DNA from: JAUWCL01 sp964599375
GTDB lineage: Bacteria; Krumholzibacteriota; Krumholzibacteriia; Krumholzibacteriales; Krumholzibacteriaceae
Direction: 5' to 3'
NCBI GenBank assembly: GCA_964599375.1
Contig: CAZREW010000002.1
Coordinates: 186,001-250,000 of the forward strand
DNA: 64,000 nt
Shown here: one piece after another, positions 8,714 to 17,596 of the stretch
Position numbering within the stretch: position 1 is the stretch's first letter
Layout: every line of letters starts with the position of its first letter
Notes under the pieces: model-generated
What the model was told of the DNA's origin: nothing
What the model saw: the letters and a program-made list of their open reading frames with translations, nothing else
Database searches by the model: none
Position numbers and translations under genes: made by a program

Positions 8714-10588
8714 TCAGTAAGCGTACCTGAACCCTCCCGTCAGCGACCTGCCGGGCATCTCGTAGAGCCCCGCCGCCGTGCCGGGAAGCTCGGTGTAGAT
8801 CATGTACTTCTCATCGCCGATGTTACCTATCCCGAGAAAGACCGCCAGCCCGCCCGCGATAATGCCCTCGCCGTAAAGATCGGCGATAGTGTACGACGGT
8901 ATCGGATCGGACGCGTCGTTGCCGCCGTGGTAATCGCCTACATGGCTCCCGCTGAGCCTGGCGGTGAACCTCCCTCTCTTCGCGTACATCTCGAAATCAA
9001 CCTTCGTCCCGGGGCGCCCCTGAGTCCATGGGCCCGTGTCGAGATAAGAGTATGAGACCGAGCCGCCCAGCCCGCCGCTCCATCTCCCCTCTATCGAAGC
9101 CTCGATCCCGTCGAAGACGAAATCTCCGGTGTTGGAGAACCTAACCGGGGGCGGGGGCGATGGATTGTCCGCGAGGATTATCATGTTACTGCCGTCCATC
9201 CTGAAGACGGCGAGATCGAGCGCGAGGCCCCCGGGGATCCTCTGCCTCATGCCCGCCTCGTAGTTCCAGGCGCTTTCAGCCTCGAGATCCTCGTTCGACG
9301 ACGGGTACATGTAAAGCTCGTTTATCGCCGGCGACCTGAAGCCCTGAGAGGCCGTCGCCCGCAGCGCAGTCCCCTCGCGCGGGCGCCAGACGGCGCCGAA
9401 CGACGGGCTGACCTGCTCCCCCGATACCTCGTCGACGCTGTACCGCGCGCCCGCAGAAAGCGTGAGCACTCCGCCGGCGATATACTCGGCGGCTGCGTAG
9501 ATCCCCGCCTCCCACTTGTCCCACCGGGCGCCGGGGACGTCGGGCAGCCTCCCCCTGCCGAACCGCCAGTCGGCGCCGCCCGATATCTCGAGCCGCCCGG
9601 CCGGCCTTACGCTCGCGTCGACAGTGACACCGTCGGTCGCGTCCTTCGAGTACCAGCCGTCCGAGAAGGTGTGCTCACCGAAACTGCGGAACCAGCGCGC
9701 GCCGTACCGGTGCCTCTCACCCTCGCCTTCGAGATGAAGGTCGACGCTGCCGCGCCTGTACTCGTTCCATGTGTCGGAGACGAGAGAGGGATCGTCGGTG
9801 GCCCTGAGCGGCTCCTCCTTGAACCCGTCGAAGTACTTGCCGTAAGCCTTCAGGACGATCCCCTCCGACAGCGCAGCGTCCCCTCCGGCCGTGACATCGG
9901 TCCCCCTGTAGGATGAATTCTCGACATGCCCGGCCGACTCCCTGTGATCGGCGCTGACCACACCTGAGAAGGCGCCATCCCTTGCAGCGAGGCGGCCGCT
10001 CGTGACGTAGGTGTCCCACGTGCCTGCCGATCCTCGCAGATCGAGCTCGAACGGCTCCCTGACTTCCCTCGGGATGACGTTCATCACTCCACCCATCGCA
10101 CCCGAGCCGTAGAGTGTCGAAGAGGCCCCCTTTACCACCTCGACCCTTTCCACGTCGTGCAGGGGAAAAGAGTGGGTGACAGTGCAGTCGAACAGGGCCA
10201 TCCTGTCGGGCCGGCCGTCTATCAGCACGAGGGCCTGCCTCCCTTTCGAGCCGAGGCCCCTTATGTTGACGTCGCTTCGCCCGAAATCTCCCGTCTTCAT
10301 GATAAAGACGCCCGGCAGTGCGCCGGCGAGGTCCGTCGAGGAGTTCTTCAGCGAGGTCCCGATCTCCTTATCCCCGAGGATCGAAACGGAAAGCGCGAGG
10401 TCCTCAAGCGGTGAGCCTATCCTGGTGGCCGTAACGACGATCTCGTCCATCGTGTAATGCACGAGCGTGTCCGCCGCCCCCGCCTTGCCGGTCTTCTTCT
10501 CCTTCGCCGTATCCCCGGCGGACGGCGATGCGGCCGCGAGCATGATCGCAAGAATCACAGCAGAGATCTTTATGGTTATGCCGTTCAT
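8714..10588 (-). CDS. TonB-dependent outer-membrane receptor
   Basis: 624 residues from ATG 10588 with GGAG about 11 bases upstream. A signal peptide (1 to about 25) is followed by a TonB-box-like DEIVVTATR. The plug domain comes next (LAGALPGVFI, DVNIRGLGSKGRQALVLIDG, VERVEVVKGASSTLYGSGAM). The beta-barrel ends in an aromatic residue (GGFRYAY), as outer-membrane barrels do. The region GFRSPAINELYM is typical of siderophore, cobalamin and metal receptors. Imports a scarce, large or metal-containing ligand using TonB/ExbBD, which are not encoded here. Divergently transcribed from the nucleoside-hydrolase/FmdE fusion, so both probably share control. Confidence 0.92.
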   Translation of the reverse strand: MNGITIKISAVILAIMLAAASPSAGDTAKEKKTGKAGAADTLVHYTMDEIVVTATRIGSPLEDLALSVSILGDKEIGTSLKNSSTDLAGALPGVFIMKTGDFGRSDVNIRGLGSKGRQALVLIDGRPDRMALFDCTVTHSFPLHDVERVEVVKGASSTLYGSGAMGGVMNVIPREVREPFELDLRGSAGTWDTYVTSGRLAARDGAFSGVVSADHRESAGHVENSSYRGTDVTAGGDAALSEGIVLKAYGKYFDGFKEEPLRATDDPSLVSDTWNEYRRGSVDLHLEGEGERHRYGARWFRSFGEHTFSDGWYSKDATDGVTVDASVRPAGRLEISGGADWRFGRGRLPDVPGARWDKWEAGIYAAAEYIAGGVLTLSAGARYSVDEVSGEQVSPSFGAVWRPREGTALRATASQGFRSPAINELYMYPSSNEDLEAESAWNYEAGMRQRIPGGLALDLAVFRMDGSNMIILADNPSPPPPVRFSNTGDFVFDGIEASIEGRWSGGLGGSVSYSYLDTGPWTQGRPGTKVDFEMYAKRGRFTARLSGSHVGDYHGGNDASDPIPSYTIADLYGEGIIAGGLAVFLGIGNIGDEKYMIYTELPGTAAGLYEMPGRSLTGGFRYAY

Positions 10589-10662
10589 GATCCGGGAGTC
10601 TCCTTCCAATCGTGATTATCCATCGATTACCAGGCGGCCCGAGCACCCTGCGGGCCACAACA

Positions 10663-10733
10663 GTGTTACCTTTTACAATATGGTGCTACTTTGGTCAAGT
10701 AATTTGTGGCACGATTATCAATATTGTGTTATT
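10663..10733. promoter_or_regulatory. Divergent promoter region with three GTGYTAYY direct repeats
   Basis: Copies are GTGTTACC at 10663, GTGCTACT at 10683 and GTGTTATT at 10726, the first two exactly 20 bases apart. Promoter-like pairs read TTGTGG-N17-TGTTAT on the plus strand (10704-10732) and TTGACC-N17-TAAAAG on the minus strand (10698 to 10670). The stretch is AT-rich against the genome average. Regulation by a metal or ligand sensor is inference. Confidence 0.4.
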
Positions 10734-10765
10734 ACAGCCGGGTGACCTTTTCATGGAGGATATCG

Positions 10766-12166
10766 ATGAAGAAACTGCTGTCCCTTGTCCTGCCCCTGTT
10801 CCTGGCGCTCCAGTCTTCATGCGGGACCCGGGAGGCCGCCGTGGAACACGGCACTGATAAGGCTGTAACGGAAAGAGCCGTGATAGTAGACACCGACATG
10901 GGGATGGACGACGCGAGGGCTCTTCTCGCCCTGACCGGCTCGTCCGGCATAAGGCTCGCCGCGGTGATCGCCACCGGGGGCTCGGCTTCCGCGGCTAAGG
11001 GAGCCGATAACGCGACAGGTATCATCGAGTCGACAGAGAAGGGCTATGTCCCCGTGATAAGGGGCATAAACCCGGACCTCTCCGCGCCGCCTCCATGGAG
11101 AGCGCACGCCGAGTCGCTCGGCGGCCACCCCTTCCCTCCTCCCAGAAGGCTGACCCAGCGGCCGCTCAAGGAGGCCGCGCTGAGCGCTGAGGGCATCCCG
11201 GAAGGAACATGGCTGGTCCTCGGACCGCTCTCGAGCATGTCCGCCCTCGAGGATATCGTCCCCGGCACGCTCGGCCGGGCCGAGGTATGGATGCCGGCGA
11301 CGGTCGAAGGCGGCACGGTGAAGGGGTGGAACATCGGCTGCGACCCCGCCTCAGCGCGAAGGGTGCTGTCGGGAGCGCGGAGGGTCTACATCGTCGACAC
11401 CGGGGCTGGACTCGATGAGGCGCGCATCCTCGGAAGCGTCGAGGGAGACTCTCCAGCCGCCATATGGATCGGTGAGACGGCAGGGGCGGGAAACGGCGCA
11501 CACGCCTTCCTCTTCGATGAGATCGCCGCGGCCGCGATCGCGTCACCGGAGATATTCAGGATCTCCCCGGAGAGATACGCGCTCTCGGGCGTCGACGGAG
11601 AGACCGTCTCTATCGAGCGGTCCGGCGGCGGCCCGATCAGCCTCGTGAGGCTCGAGGACCCAGCGGCACTCGAGGCTTTCCTGCACGAAGCCTGGGAACT
11701 TCATCCAGGCGGACATGAGGGTCACGCGGACCATGCGGGCCACCACGCCGTTGTGTCCGATCCCCTCGCGCGGATGAAGGAGTTCCACGGGCACCTCGGG
11801 CCGTACGTCGTGCTCGGGTACAGGATGGGGATGATCGCCCTGGAGCGCACCGGCTCGGCGGGGCATTTCGAGATATCGGCCGAGGTCCACAGCACGCTGC
11901 GGCCACCGCGTTCCTGCCTCATCGACGGGGTGCAGCTAGGAAGCGGATGCACGCTCGGCAAGAGGAACATCACCGTCGAGGAGACCGGCGGCCCCCCGTT
12001 CGCGATATTCACGACTTCGGGAGGCACGAAGGTCACAGTCAGGCTCCTGCCGGGAGTGCCCGCGTTGCTGCAGGGATCGATCGACTCGGTGGGCGTCGAG
12101 GCTACCGGCCTCGCGGCATGGAAGATGGACGCCGACTCGCTATTCGAGGTCACAACGGGGCATTGA
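10766..12166 (+). CDS. Exported nucleoside-hydrolase-like/FmdE-like fusion with His-rich linker
   Basis: 466 residues; GGAGG sits 7 bases before the ATG. A signal peptide ends near LALQSSC (Cys19; the lipobox is imperfect). Residues about 38-300 resemble inosine-uridine nucleoside hydrolases, with the metal/ribose motif DTDMGMDDA (42-50) and a later GWNIGCDP. A linker at 313-327 holds six His in 15 residues. The C-terminal part (about 333-466) resembles FmdE: FHGHLGPYVVLGYRMG, DGVQLGSGCTLGKRN, with C384 and C395. The usual FmdE HGHxCP has Gly for Cys here. The order of domains and the divergent TonB receptor suggest a periplasmic metal- or nucleoside-related function. That is inference; the fusion may be enzymatic or a binding protein. 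Confidence 0.7.
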   Translation: MKKLLSLVLPLFLALQSSCGTREAAVEHGTDKAVTERAVIVDTDMGMDDARALLALTGSSGIRLAAVIATGGSASAAKGADNATGIIESTEKGYVPVIRGINPDLSAPPPWRAHAESLGGHPFPPPRRLTQRPLKEAALSAEGIPEGTWLVLGPLSSMSALEDIVPGTLGRAEVWMPATVEGGTVKGWNIGCDPASARRVLSGARRVYIVDTGAGLDEARILGSVEGDSPAAIWIGETAGAGNGAHAFLFDEIAAAAIASPEIFRISPERYALSGVDGETVSIERSGGGPISLVRLEDPAALEAFLHEAWELHPGGHEGHADHAGHHAVVSDPLARMKEFHGHLGPYVVLGYRMGMIALERTGSAGHFEISAEVHSTLRPPRSCLIDGVQLGSGCTLGKRNITVEETGGPPFAIFTTSGGTKVTVRLLPGVPALLQGSIDSVGVEATGLAAWKMDADSLFEVTTGH

Positions 12167-12237
12167 CCCCCCTCTAGGCGGTCGTGTAGTATTTTCCGCG
12201 GTAGATAGGTCCCCCCTGTCCAGATGGAGCGAACCCG

Positions 12238-13836
12238 GTGAAACGGAGCGACGGAGAGCCTAAATATATCAGTGAGAGCTTCCTCGCTGCGATGGTCGTA
12301 CTCGTCGCCGCCCTCGTCCGCCTGATCCACGTGATATTCACCGCCCGCTTCAATCCCCTGGCCAACGACCTCGTCCTCGACTCCGCGGTCTACGACAAGT
12401 GGGCGAAGGCGCTCGTGTGGGGAAGCGAGCTCCCCGCGACGAGGCTGATGCAGGCGCCGCTCTACCCGTGGTTTCTCTCGCTGATATACAGGATCTTCGG
12501 GCCGAACCTCACGGCGGTCAGGTGCACGCAGGCCCTGCTCGGGGTTCTGGCCTGCGCGTTCATCACGGTAGTGACCAGAAGGCTCTTCAGGTCATCGACG
12601 GCCGGGATAATCGCCGGTCTTATCGCGGCCCTCTACCTTCCGGCGATATTCTACGAGGGAGTGCTCCTGCCGGCCACCCTGATACTCTTTCTCAACTCGC
12701 TTTTCGTCCTGCTGATGGTCCCCGACAAAGGGCTGCCCGGGCCGGCGAGGCTTCTGGCCGCCGGATTCGTGCTCGGGCTCTCGGTGATGACAAAGCCGGT
12801 CGCTCTCCTGCTCCTGCCATTCGCGCTGATATATATCTGGGTCAGGATGAAAAGACCCGGCGAGGCCGCCGCCGAAACCGCCCCGGAAAGCGCTGCCCCC
12901 GGCCTTCGTCACGGAAGCGGTCTCCTCAGGTCTTCGGTGGTGCTCCTTATAGGCCTCGTCTTCTCCGTAGCGCCGCTGACTATACGCAACGCGAGGATGA
13001 CGGGGACATTCACGCCTCTTACCACTGGCGGCGGGATCAACTTCTACATAGGCAACAACCCGAGGGCGAACGGCTTCTACTCGGTGCCGTTCTACCACGA
13101 CATGCCCCTGGGCGGGACACCGGAGGTCCAGCAGGAGAGGATGCGCATGCTGGCCGAATCGGCGGAGAAGCGAAAGCTCTCCCCCGGAGAGGTCTCAGGG
13201 TTCTGGACGAAGGAGACGTTGAAATACATCGCCGCCGAGCCGGGAAAAACGGCGGCCCTGGACCTGAGGAAGTTCCTGTACTTCTTCAACAGGTACGAGC
13301 GCGCCAGCGTTGAGAGCATGCCGTTCCACAAGAGGTTCGGCGGGGTCATCGCGCTGCCCCTGCCGGGATACTGGTTCGTGGTCTCGTTCGCGATACTCGG
13401 GATAGTCCTTACCTGGAAGCAGCGAAGCAGGCTTATACTGCTCTACGGCGGGGTGCTGACCTACCTCGCGGCCGCGGTCATCTTCTACGTACTCGCGCGT
13501 TACCGGCTGCCGGTCGCCGGGTTCCTTATCCCGTTCGCCGGAGCGGCGATCATGCTCCTTCTGAAGATGATCAGGGACAGGAAGGTCGTAGACCTCGCGA
13601 TCATGGCCGTGGCCCTGCTGCTGATCTTCTACGCGACTGGGCTCAGGATAGCGAGGGACACCTCGTTCGGGAAAGCCAACAATCTCGTGCGGCTCGGCAA
13701 GGTCTACGCGAACTCAGGCGACATTCCCGCCGCGCAGGCGCTCTGGCGCGAAGCCCTGGAAGTGGACCCCGGCCACCCGGACGCCGAGCGCTGCCTCAAG
13801 GAATCCGGCTCCCCCCTTCCCCCTCATAAAAAATAG
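12238..13836 (+). CDS. GT-C-fold glycosyltransferase-like membrane protein with C-terminal TPR
   Basis: 532 residues from GTG 12238 (GGAG about 9 bases upstream; the nearby ATG at 12224 runs into a stop). About ten hydrophobic segments follow. The first luminal loop carries NDLVLDSAVYDKWAKALV, the acidic-motif position of ArnT/PMT-type GT39/GT83 transferases, and a second loop holds GGGINFYIGNNPRANGFY. The C-terminal 40 residues (VRLGKVYANSGDIPAAQALW) form a TPR unit. Such enzymes move a sugar from a polyprenyl-phosphate donor onto lipid or protein outside the membrane; the acceptor is unknown. Confidence 0.75.
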   Translation: MKRSDGEPKYISESFLAAMVVLVAALVRLIHVIFTARFNPLANDLVLDSAVYDKWAKALVWGSELPATRLMQAPLYPWFLSLIYRIFGPNLTAVRCTQALLGVLACAFITVVTRRLFRSSTAGIIAGLIAALYLPAIFYEGVLLPATLILFLNSLFVLLMVPDKGLPGPARLLAAGFVLGLSVMTKPVALLLLPFALIYIWVRMKRPGEAAAETAPESAAPGLRHGSGLLRSSVVLLIGLVFSVAPLTIRNARMTGTFTPLTTGGGINFYIGNNPRANGFYSVPFYHDMPLGGTPEVQQERMRMLAESAEKRKLSPGEVSGFWTKETLKYIAAEPGKTAALDLRKFLYFFNRYERASVESMPFHKRFGGVIALPLPGYWFVVSFAILGIVLTWKQRSRLILLYGGVLTYLAAAVIFYVLARYRLPVAGFLIPFAGAAIMLLLKMIRDRKVVDLAIMAVALLLIFYATGLRIARDTSFGKANNLVRLGKVYANSGDIPAAQALWREALEVDPGHPDAERCLKESGSPLPPHKK

Positions 13837-13861
13837 ATGTTGTGTGACCAGTGACTGAACC

Positions 13862-14061
13862 GGCCGGCTTTACCCGCAGTCGACCTCGGTGCCCTCTTAT
13901 TAAAGATGAAGTTGTGGCGGCGGAATGGACAGGGGCCGGTCCCGAAGAAACCCTCGGTTGCTCTTACTTATAAAAAAGATGAAGCCGTGGCGGGGATGGA
14001 AAGGGCCGGCTTTACCCGCAGTCGACCTCGGTGCCTCCGGGGAGACGAGGGTAAAGCCGGC
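13862..14061. repeat. Three tandem ~71-base terminator-like repeat units
   Basis: Units begin at 13862, 13934 and 14004, each opening with GGCCGG. The first 32 bases of units 1 and 3 are identical (13862-13893 and 14004-14035). The segment GATGAAG..GTGGCGG..GATGGA..GGGCCGG precedes both units 2 and 3 with few changes. The array fills the space between two convergent genes. Only the last unit keeps the full hairpin. Confidence 0.75.
14005..14061. terminator. Long bidirectional hairpin between convergent genes
   Basis: Perfect 13-bp stem GCCGGCTTTACCC (14005-14017) with its complement at 14049-14061, capped by CCTCGGTGCCTCCGGGGA. It is followed on the plus strand by CCCTTTTCTATTCTT. It lies between the GT-C gene end (13836) and the S9 peptidase stop (14069), so it can serve both. 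Confidence 0.75.
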
Positions 14062-14068
14062 CCCTTTT

Positions 14069-16153
14069 CTATTCTTCCTTCTCAGCCCCGCCGCGCTTCA
14101 GCCACTGGTCGCACCAGTCGAGTATCGACGCGTACCAGAACCGCGCGTTCTGCGGCTGGAGTATCCAGTGATTCTCGTCCGGGTACCTTATCATCTTCGA
14201 CGGCACATCGAGGCGCTGCAGCGCGGTGAACATCTGCTCGCCCCCCGTGATAGGCACGCGGTAATCGAGCTCGCCGTGTATGATCAGGTGAGGGGTCGCG
14301 AAGTTCTTCGCGTAGCGTATCGGAGAGAAGCGGTCGTAGAGCCCAGGGTCATCCCAGGGAGGCCCCCCGAACTCCCACTCGGGGAACCAGAGCTCCTCGG
14401 TCGAGCCGTACGCGCTCCACTGGTCCGCCTCTCCGGCGTGGGATACGAGCACAGAGAACATCCTGTCCTCGTTGTGCCCCTGCAGCCAGTTGCAGACGAA
14501 CCCGCCGAAAGAGCCACCCCAGCCGGCGACCTTGCCGCCATCGACCCAGGCGTAGTTCGCGAGCACGTAGCGCACCCCGCTCTTTATATCCTCTATGACC
14601 TTGCCGCCCCAGTCGCCGTTTATCCCGTCGCAGAACTCCTGGCCGTATCCCGTGGAGCCGCGCGGGTTACAGAAGAAGACCGCGTAGTCGGCGCCCGAGA
14701 AGACGGCGTACTCGGTCCTGTAAGCGTATCCGAACATCTGCTGCGGGCCACCGTGTATCCTCACGAGCAGCGGGTATTTCCTGGCCGGGTCGAAGTTCAT
14801 CGGCTTTACGAGGAAGCCGTTGACCTTAGCGCCTTCGGCGCCCTCATACCAGAACTCCTCGGCGTCGGGGAAATGATACTCGGCGTAGATGCTGTCGTTC
14901 ACGCCGGTGAGCTTCCTGACGCCGCCGCCCTTCGAGTCGCAACGGAACACCTCGTAGTAATGGACCATCGGCCTGTAGAGGTATGTGAAGAACCTGTCCT
15001 TAGGACCCGGCTCGACGTTCATGTGGTATCCGCGGCCGGCCGCCCCCTTGCCCCCGATCACCGTCTCGACCTTCCCGCCCTGCAAGGGAACGCTGAACAG
15101 GTCGATGTCGGCCCTGTCCTCGGCGGAGAAGTAGATCTTTTTCCCGTCGTGCGACCAGAATAACGATCCGACGCTGCGGTCGAAGTCGGGGGTCAGCGAG
15201 ACGGGCTTCCCGTCGGGGAGCTTCATCACCGTGAGCTCGTACCTGTCAGACTCGTAACCCGGCCTGCGCGTGGCCCGCCAGGCGAGATATTTCCCGTCCG
15301 GGGATACGCGCGGATGGCTGTCCGCCGCGGGATTGGAGGTGAGCTTTGTAACCTCGCCGCCCTCGACCGGGACCATCCAGATCTCCTCGTTGTACGAGAC
15401 GGCCTGGTCCTCGTCCTGCTTGCCGGAGAAATAGAGCGTGCAACCGTCGGGGCTCAGGTCGTAATCCCTCCCCGCGGAGGCGAGCCAGTAGGTCAGGGCG
15501 TCAAATTTCAGGTCGGGCGTAAGGTCGCGGGGCTTGCCGTCCTCGGCGGCGGCATAAAAGAGATGCTGGACCTTGCCGTCCTCGTAGGTGTCCCAGTGCC
15601 TGTACATCAGGTGCTTATGGACCTTCGCCGTGACCTTGGACTTCTCCTTCTCCTCGTCCTTCGCCTTCACGCTGTCGAAGTCGGCGCAACCGGGATAGGT
15701 GCTCGCCGTGAAGATGAAGCCCTCCCCGTCGCGCGTCCAGATGAACTCGCCGACGCCGCCGTAGATGTTGGTCGCCTTTCTCGCCTCTCCCCCCTGCAGC
15801 GAGAGGATGTATATCTGGCTCGAGCCGTCCCGCGACGAGAGGAAGGCTATCTTCCCTCCGTCCGGAGACCAGCGCGGGCTGCCGTCGCTCTTCGGGCTCG
15901 TCGTCATCCTTCGCGGCTCGCCTCCGCCTGAAGAGATGATCCATATGTCGGAATCGCCGCTGTTCTCCTCGATATCCGTTGTGCTCACCACATAGGCAAT
16001 CCACTTCCCGTCGGGCGAGACCTGGTTGTCGCCGACGCGCTTGAGTCTCCAGAGGTCATCCGGCGTCCAGGGCTTCTTCCCTTCCGCCACCGCCGAGGCC
16101 GCGATCATGGCGACCAGCGCCAGCGCTGTCAAAAAGAGGGATATCCTTCTCAT
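14069..16153 (-). CDS. Secreted S9-family peptidase (prolyl oligopeptidase superfamily)
   Basis: 694 residues; AGGAG precedes the ATG. A signal peptide (1-23, ending AVAEG) is followed by a TolB/WD40-like beta-propeller, with repeats of the form SPDGKWIAYV, SPRWSPDGGKIAFLSS and SPDGKYLAWRA up to about residue 430. The alpha/beta-hydrolase domain holds the nucleophile in GWGGSFGG (Ser548), Asp630 in HGELDYRVP and His662 in DENHW, so the triad is complete. Closest in layout to acylaminoacyl-peptidase/dipeptidyl-peptidase types that trim short peptides. Exported, so likely a nutrient peptidase. A second S9 peptidase follows at 19138. Confidence 0.92.
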   Translation of the reverse strand: MRRISLFLTALALVAMIAASAVAEGKKPWTPDDLWRLKRVGDNQVSPDGKWIAYVVSTTDIEENSGDSDIWIISSGGGEPRRMTTSPKSDGSPRWSPDGGKIAFLSSRDGSSQIYILSLQGGEARKATNIYGGVGEFIWTRDGEGFIFTASTYPGCADFDSVKAKDEEKEKSKVTAKVHKHLMYRHWDTYEDGKVQHLFYAAAEDGKPRDLTPDLKFDALTYWLASAGRDYDLSPDGCTLYFSGKQDEDQAVSYNEEIWMVPVEGGEVTKLTSNPAADSHPRVSPDGKYLAWRATRRPGYESDRYELTVMKLPDGKPVSLTPDFDRSVGSLFWSHDGKKIYFSAEDRADIDLFSVPLQGGKVETVIGGKGAAGRGYHMNVEPGPKDRFFTYLYRPMVHYYEVFRCDSKGGGVRKLTGVNDSIYAEYHFPDAEEFWYEGAEGAKVNGFLVKPMNFDPARKYPLLVRIHGGPQQMFGYAYRTEYAVFSGADYAVFFCNPRGSTGYGQEFCDGINGDWGGKVIEDIKSGVRYVLANYAWVDGGKVAGWGGSFGGFVCNWLQGHNEDRMFSVLVSHAGEADQWSAYGSTEELWFPEWEFGGPPWDDPGLYDRFSPIRYAKNFATPHLIIHGELDYRVPITGGEQMFTALQRLDVPSKMIRYPDENHWILQPQNARFWYASILDWCDQWLKRGGAEKEE

Positions 16154-16276
16154 CCCCGCTCCTTTCTTACGGCCCTGCCAGGGCCGGTCCTTTTAATTCA
16201 CTTGCGGCTTTCTGCCGCGGTCCCGATAGGATATAATTCCCGGCGGCTCATGAAAAGACCGAAAATGGAGGAAACG

Positions 16277-17047
16277 ATGCTTTTCGAAGACGACCCCAGA
16301 GACGTACGAAAGAAGGAATTCATCGCGCGCATGAGGCGCCGCAGGTCGGCAGAGCTCCTCGGTCCCCTGGCCGAGAAGATCGCCGCATGGGAGAGCGGCG
16401 GGCTCGACCCCGCCGAAGTGTTCAAGGCGGCTGGCTGGGCGGCCCGCAAGGGAGAGGCGATGATCGCCGATTTCAAGAAGCGCCCCGACGTGATCCTAGC
16501 CGGCATCGCGATGGACGAGAACAGGTTAATCACCGCGATCGGGGATATCGGCATCGAGGTCCGGCTTGCCGACATAACGGAGGTCTTCTCCGACGCCATA
16601 GTCGTCCCGGTGGAACCCGGCGGAGGTATGACGGCGGGCGCCGCGGCGGCGGTCAGGGAGGCAGCGGGCCCCGATGTAGAGAAAGAGGCGGCACAGAAGG
16701 CACCGATAGCCGGGGGAAGCGTAGTCTCTACGGGCCCGGGCAGGCTGCCGACAGGCAACATCATCCTCACCGCCGTCAGGGACGGGTCGGGCGCCATCAC
16801 ATCCGAATCCGTGACCGTGGCTCTGGCCGCCGCCATGAAAGAAGCCGACAAGCTCGAGGCGGAGACGATCGCCGTGCCCGGCCTGGGATATGTCGACGGC
16901 GGTATCGGGGCTGAAGAGTCGGCGGCCGCCGTTATCGCGGCTCTGCAGGGTCATAAAGGCGGATCGATAAAGAAGGTCCTGCTGGTCGATATCGCGGAAG
17001 ATGCCGTGTCAGCCTTCATCGGGGAGCTCGAAAAGCTGGAGCAGTGA
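16277..17047 (+). CDS. Macro-domain protein
   Basis: 256 residues. The start is set at ATG 16277 because GGAGG lies 5 bases before it; upstream in-frame starts lack this. The N-terminal 75 residues are charged and helical and of no known family. From about 85 on, the sequence follows the macro-domain pattern: GDIGIEVRLADITEVFSDAI, then GGGMTAGAAAAVREAAG, and GSVVSTGPGRLPTGNIILTAV. The first ADP-ribose loop, usually NAAN, reads PVEP, so the catalytic Asn of ADP-ribosyl hydrolases is missing. A binding role rather than hydrolysis is more likely. Convergent with peptide deformylase, 7 bases apart. Confidence 0.75.
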   Translation: MLFEDDPRDVRKKEFIARMRRRRSAELLGPLAEKIAAWESGGLDPAEVFKAAGWAARKGEAMIADFKKRPDVILAGIAMDENRLITAIGDIGIEVRLADITEVFSDAIVVPVEPGGGMTAGAAAAVREAAGPDVEKEAAQKAPIAGGSVVSTGPGRLPTGNIILTAVRDGSGAITSESVTVALAAAMKEADKLEAETIAVPGLGYVDGGIGAEESAAAVIAALQGHKGGSIKKVLLVDIAEDAVSAFIGELEKLEQ

Positions 17048-17054
17048 CCGGGGA

Positions 17055-17561
17055 TCATTCCCCCTTGACCCGCCATCTCTCGCTTCTCGTCACGAAAGAG
17101 CGTTCGTCGATCGCCCTCATCACGGCAAGCACTCCGTCGAGGTGATCTATCTCGTGCTGAAGGAGCTCGGCGAGGCCGTCGTCCGCTTCGATCTTTCTCT
17201 CCTTCCACTCGAGGTCCCTGCAGGTGACGGCGATCGACCTGTGCCTCTTCACCCTGACCAGCAGGTCGGGAAAACTCATGCAGTCGTCCCACACCTCGAT
17301 CATCTCCGGGCTGTACTCGGTTATGACGGGATTCAGAAGGATGACCGGCTCGCCGGTGTTCATGTAGACCATCCGCTTGCGCTCGCCTATCTGGGGAGCC
17401 GCGATCGCCCGCCCTGCGCCGTACCTCTCGCGGAAATCGAGCATCGTGTCCTCGAGATCGGACGCTATGTCGCCCATCAGGTCGAGCTCGTCCTCCTCGA
17501 CCTCGGTCGAAATCTCGTACAGATCGGGATTACCGAGTTGAAGGATCTCGCGTATAGCCAT
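17055..17561 (-). CDS. def: Peptide deformylase
   Basis: 168 residues from ATG 17561. It removes the formyl group from the N-terminal Met of new proteins in the cytoplasm. Motif 1 is GAGRAIAAPQIG (48-59). Motif 2, normally EGCLS, reads DDCMS with metal ligand Cys94. Motif 3 is QHEIDHLDG with His136, Glu137 and His140. The altered motif 2 resembles the more divergent deformylases, so it may be a second paralogue rather than the housekeeping copy; only one is visible here. It starts 35 bases after the PurF-like gene and is probably co-transcribed with it. Confidence 0.88.
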   Translation of the reverse strand: MAIREILQLGNPDLYEISTEVEEDELDLMGDIASDLEDTMLDFRERYGAGRAIAAPQIGERKRMVYMNTGEPVILLNPVITEYSPEMIEVWDDCMSFPDLLVRVKRHRSIAVTCRDLEWKERKIEADDGLAELLQHEIDHLDGVLAVMRAIDERSFVTRSERWRVKGE

Positions 17562-17596
17562 AAGACCATCCCGCTTCAGGCCGGCCGCCGCCACGC

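Noticed and set aside
13862..14061. CRISPR array
   Set aside because: Only three degenerate units without spacers of uniform size; sequence is terminator-like.
13925..15163. 412-codon plus-strand open frame
   Set aside because: Begins in the terminator repeats and lies antisense to the S9 peptidase; no domain.
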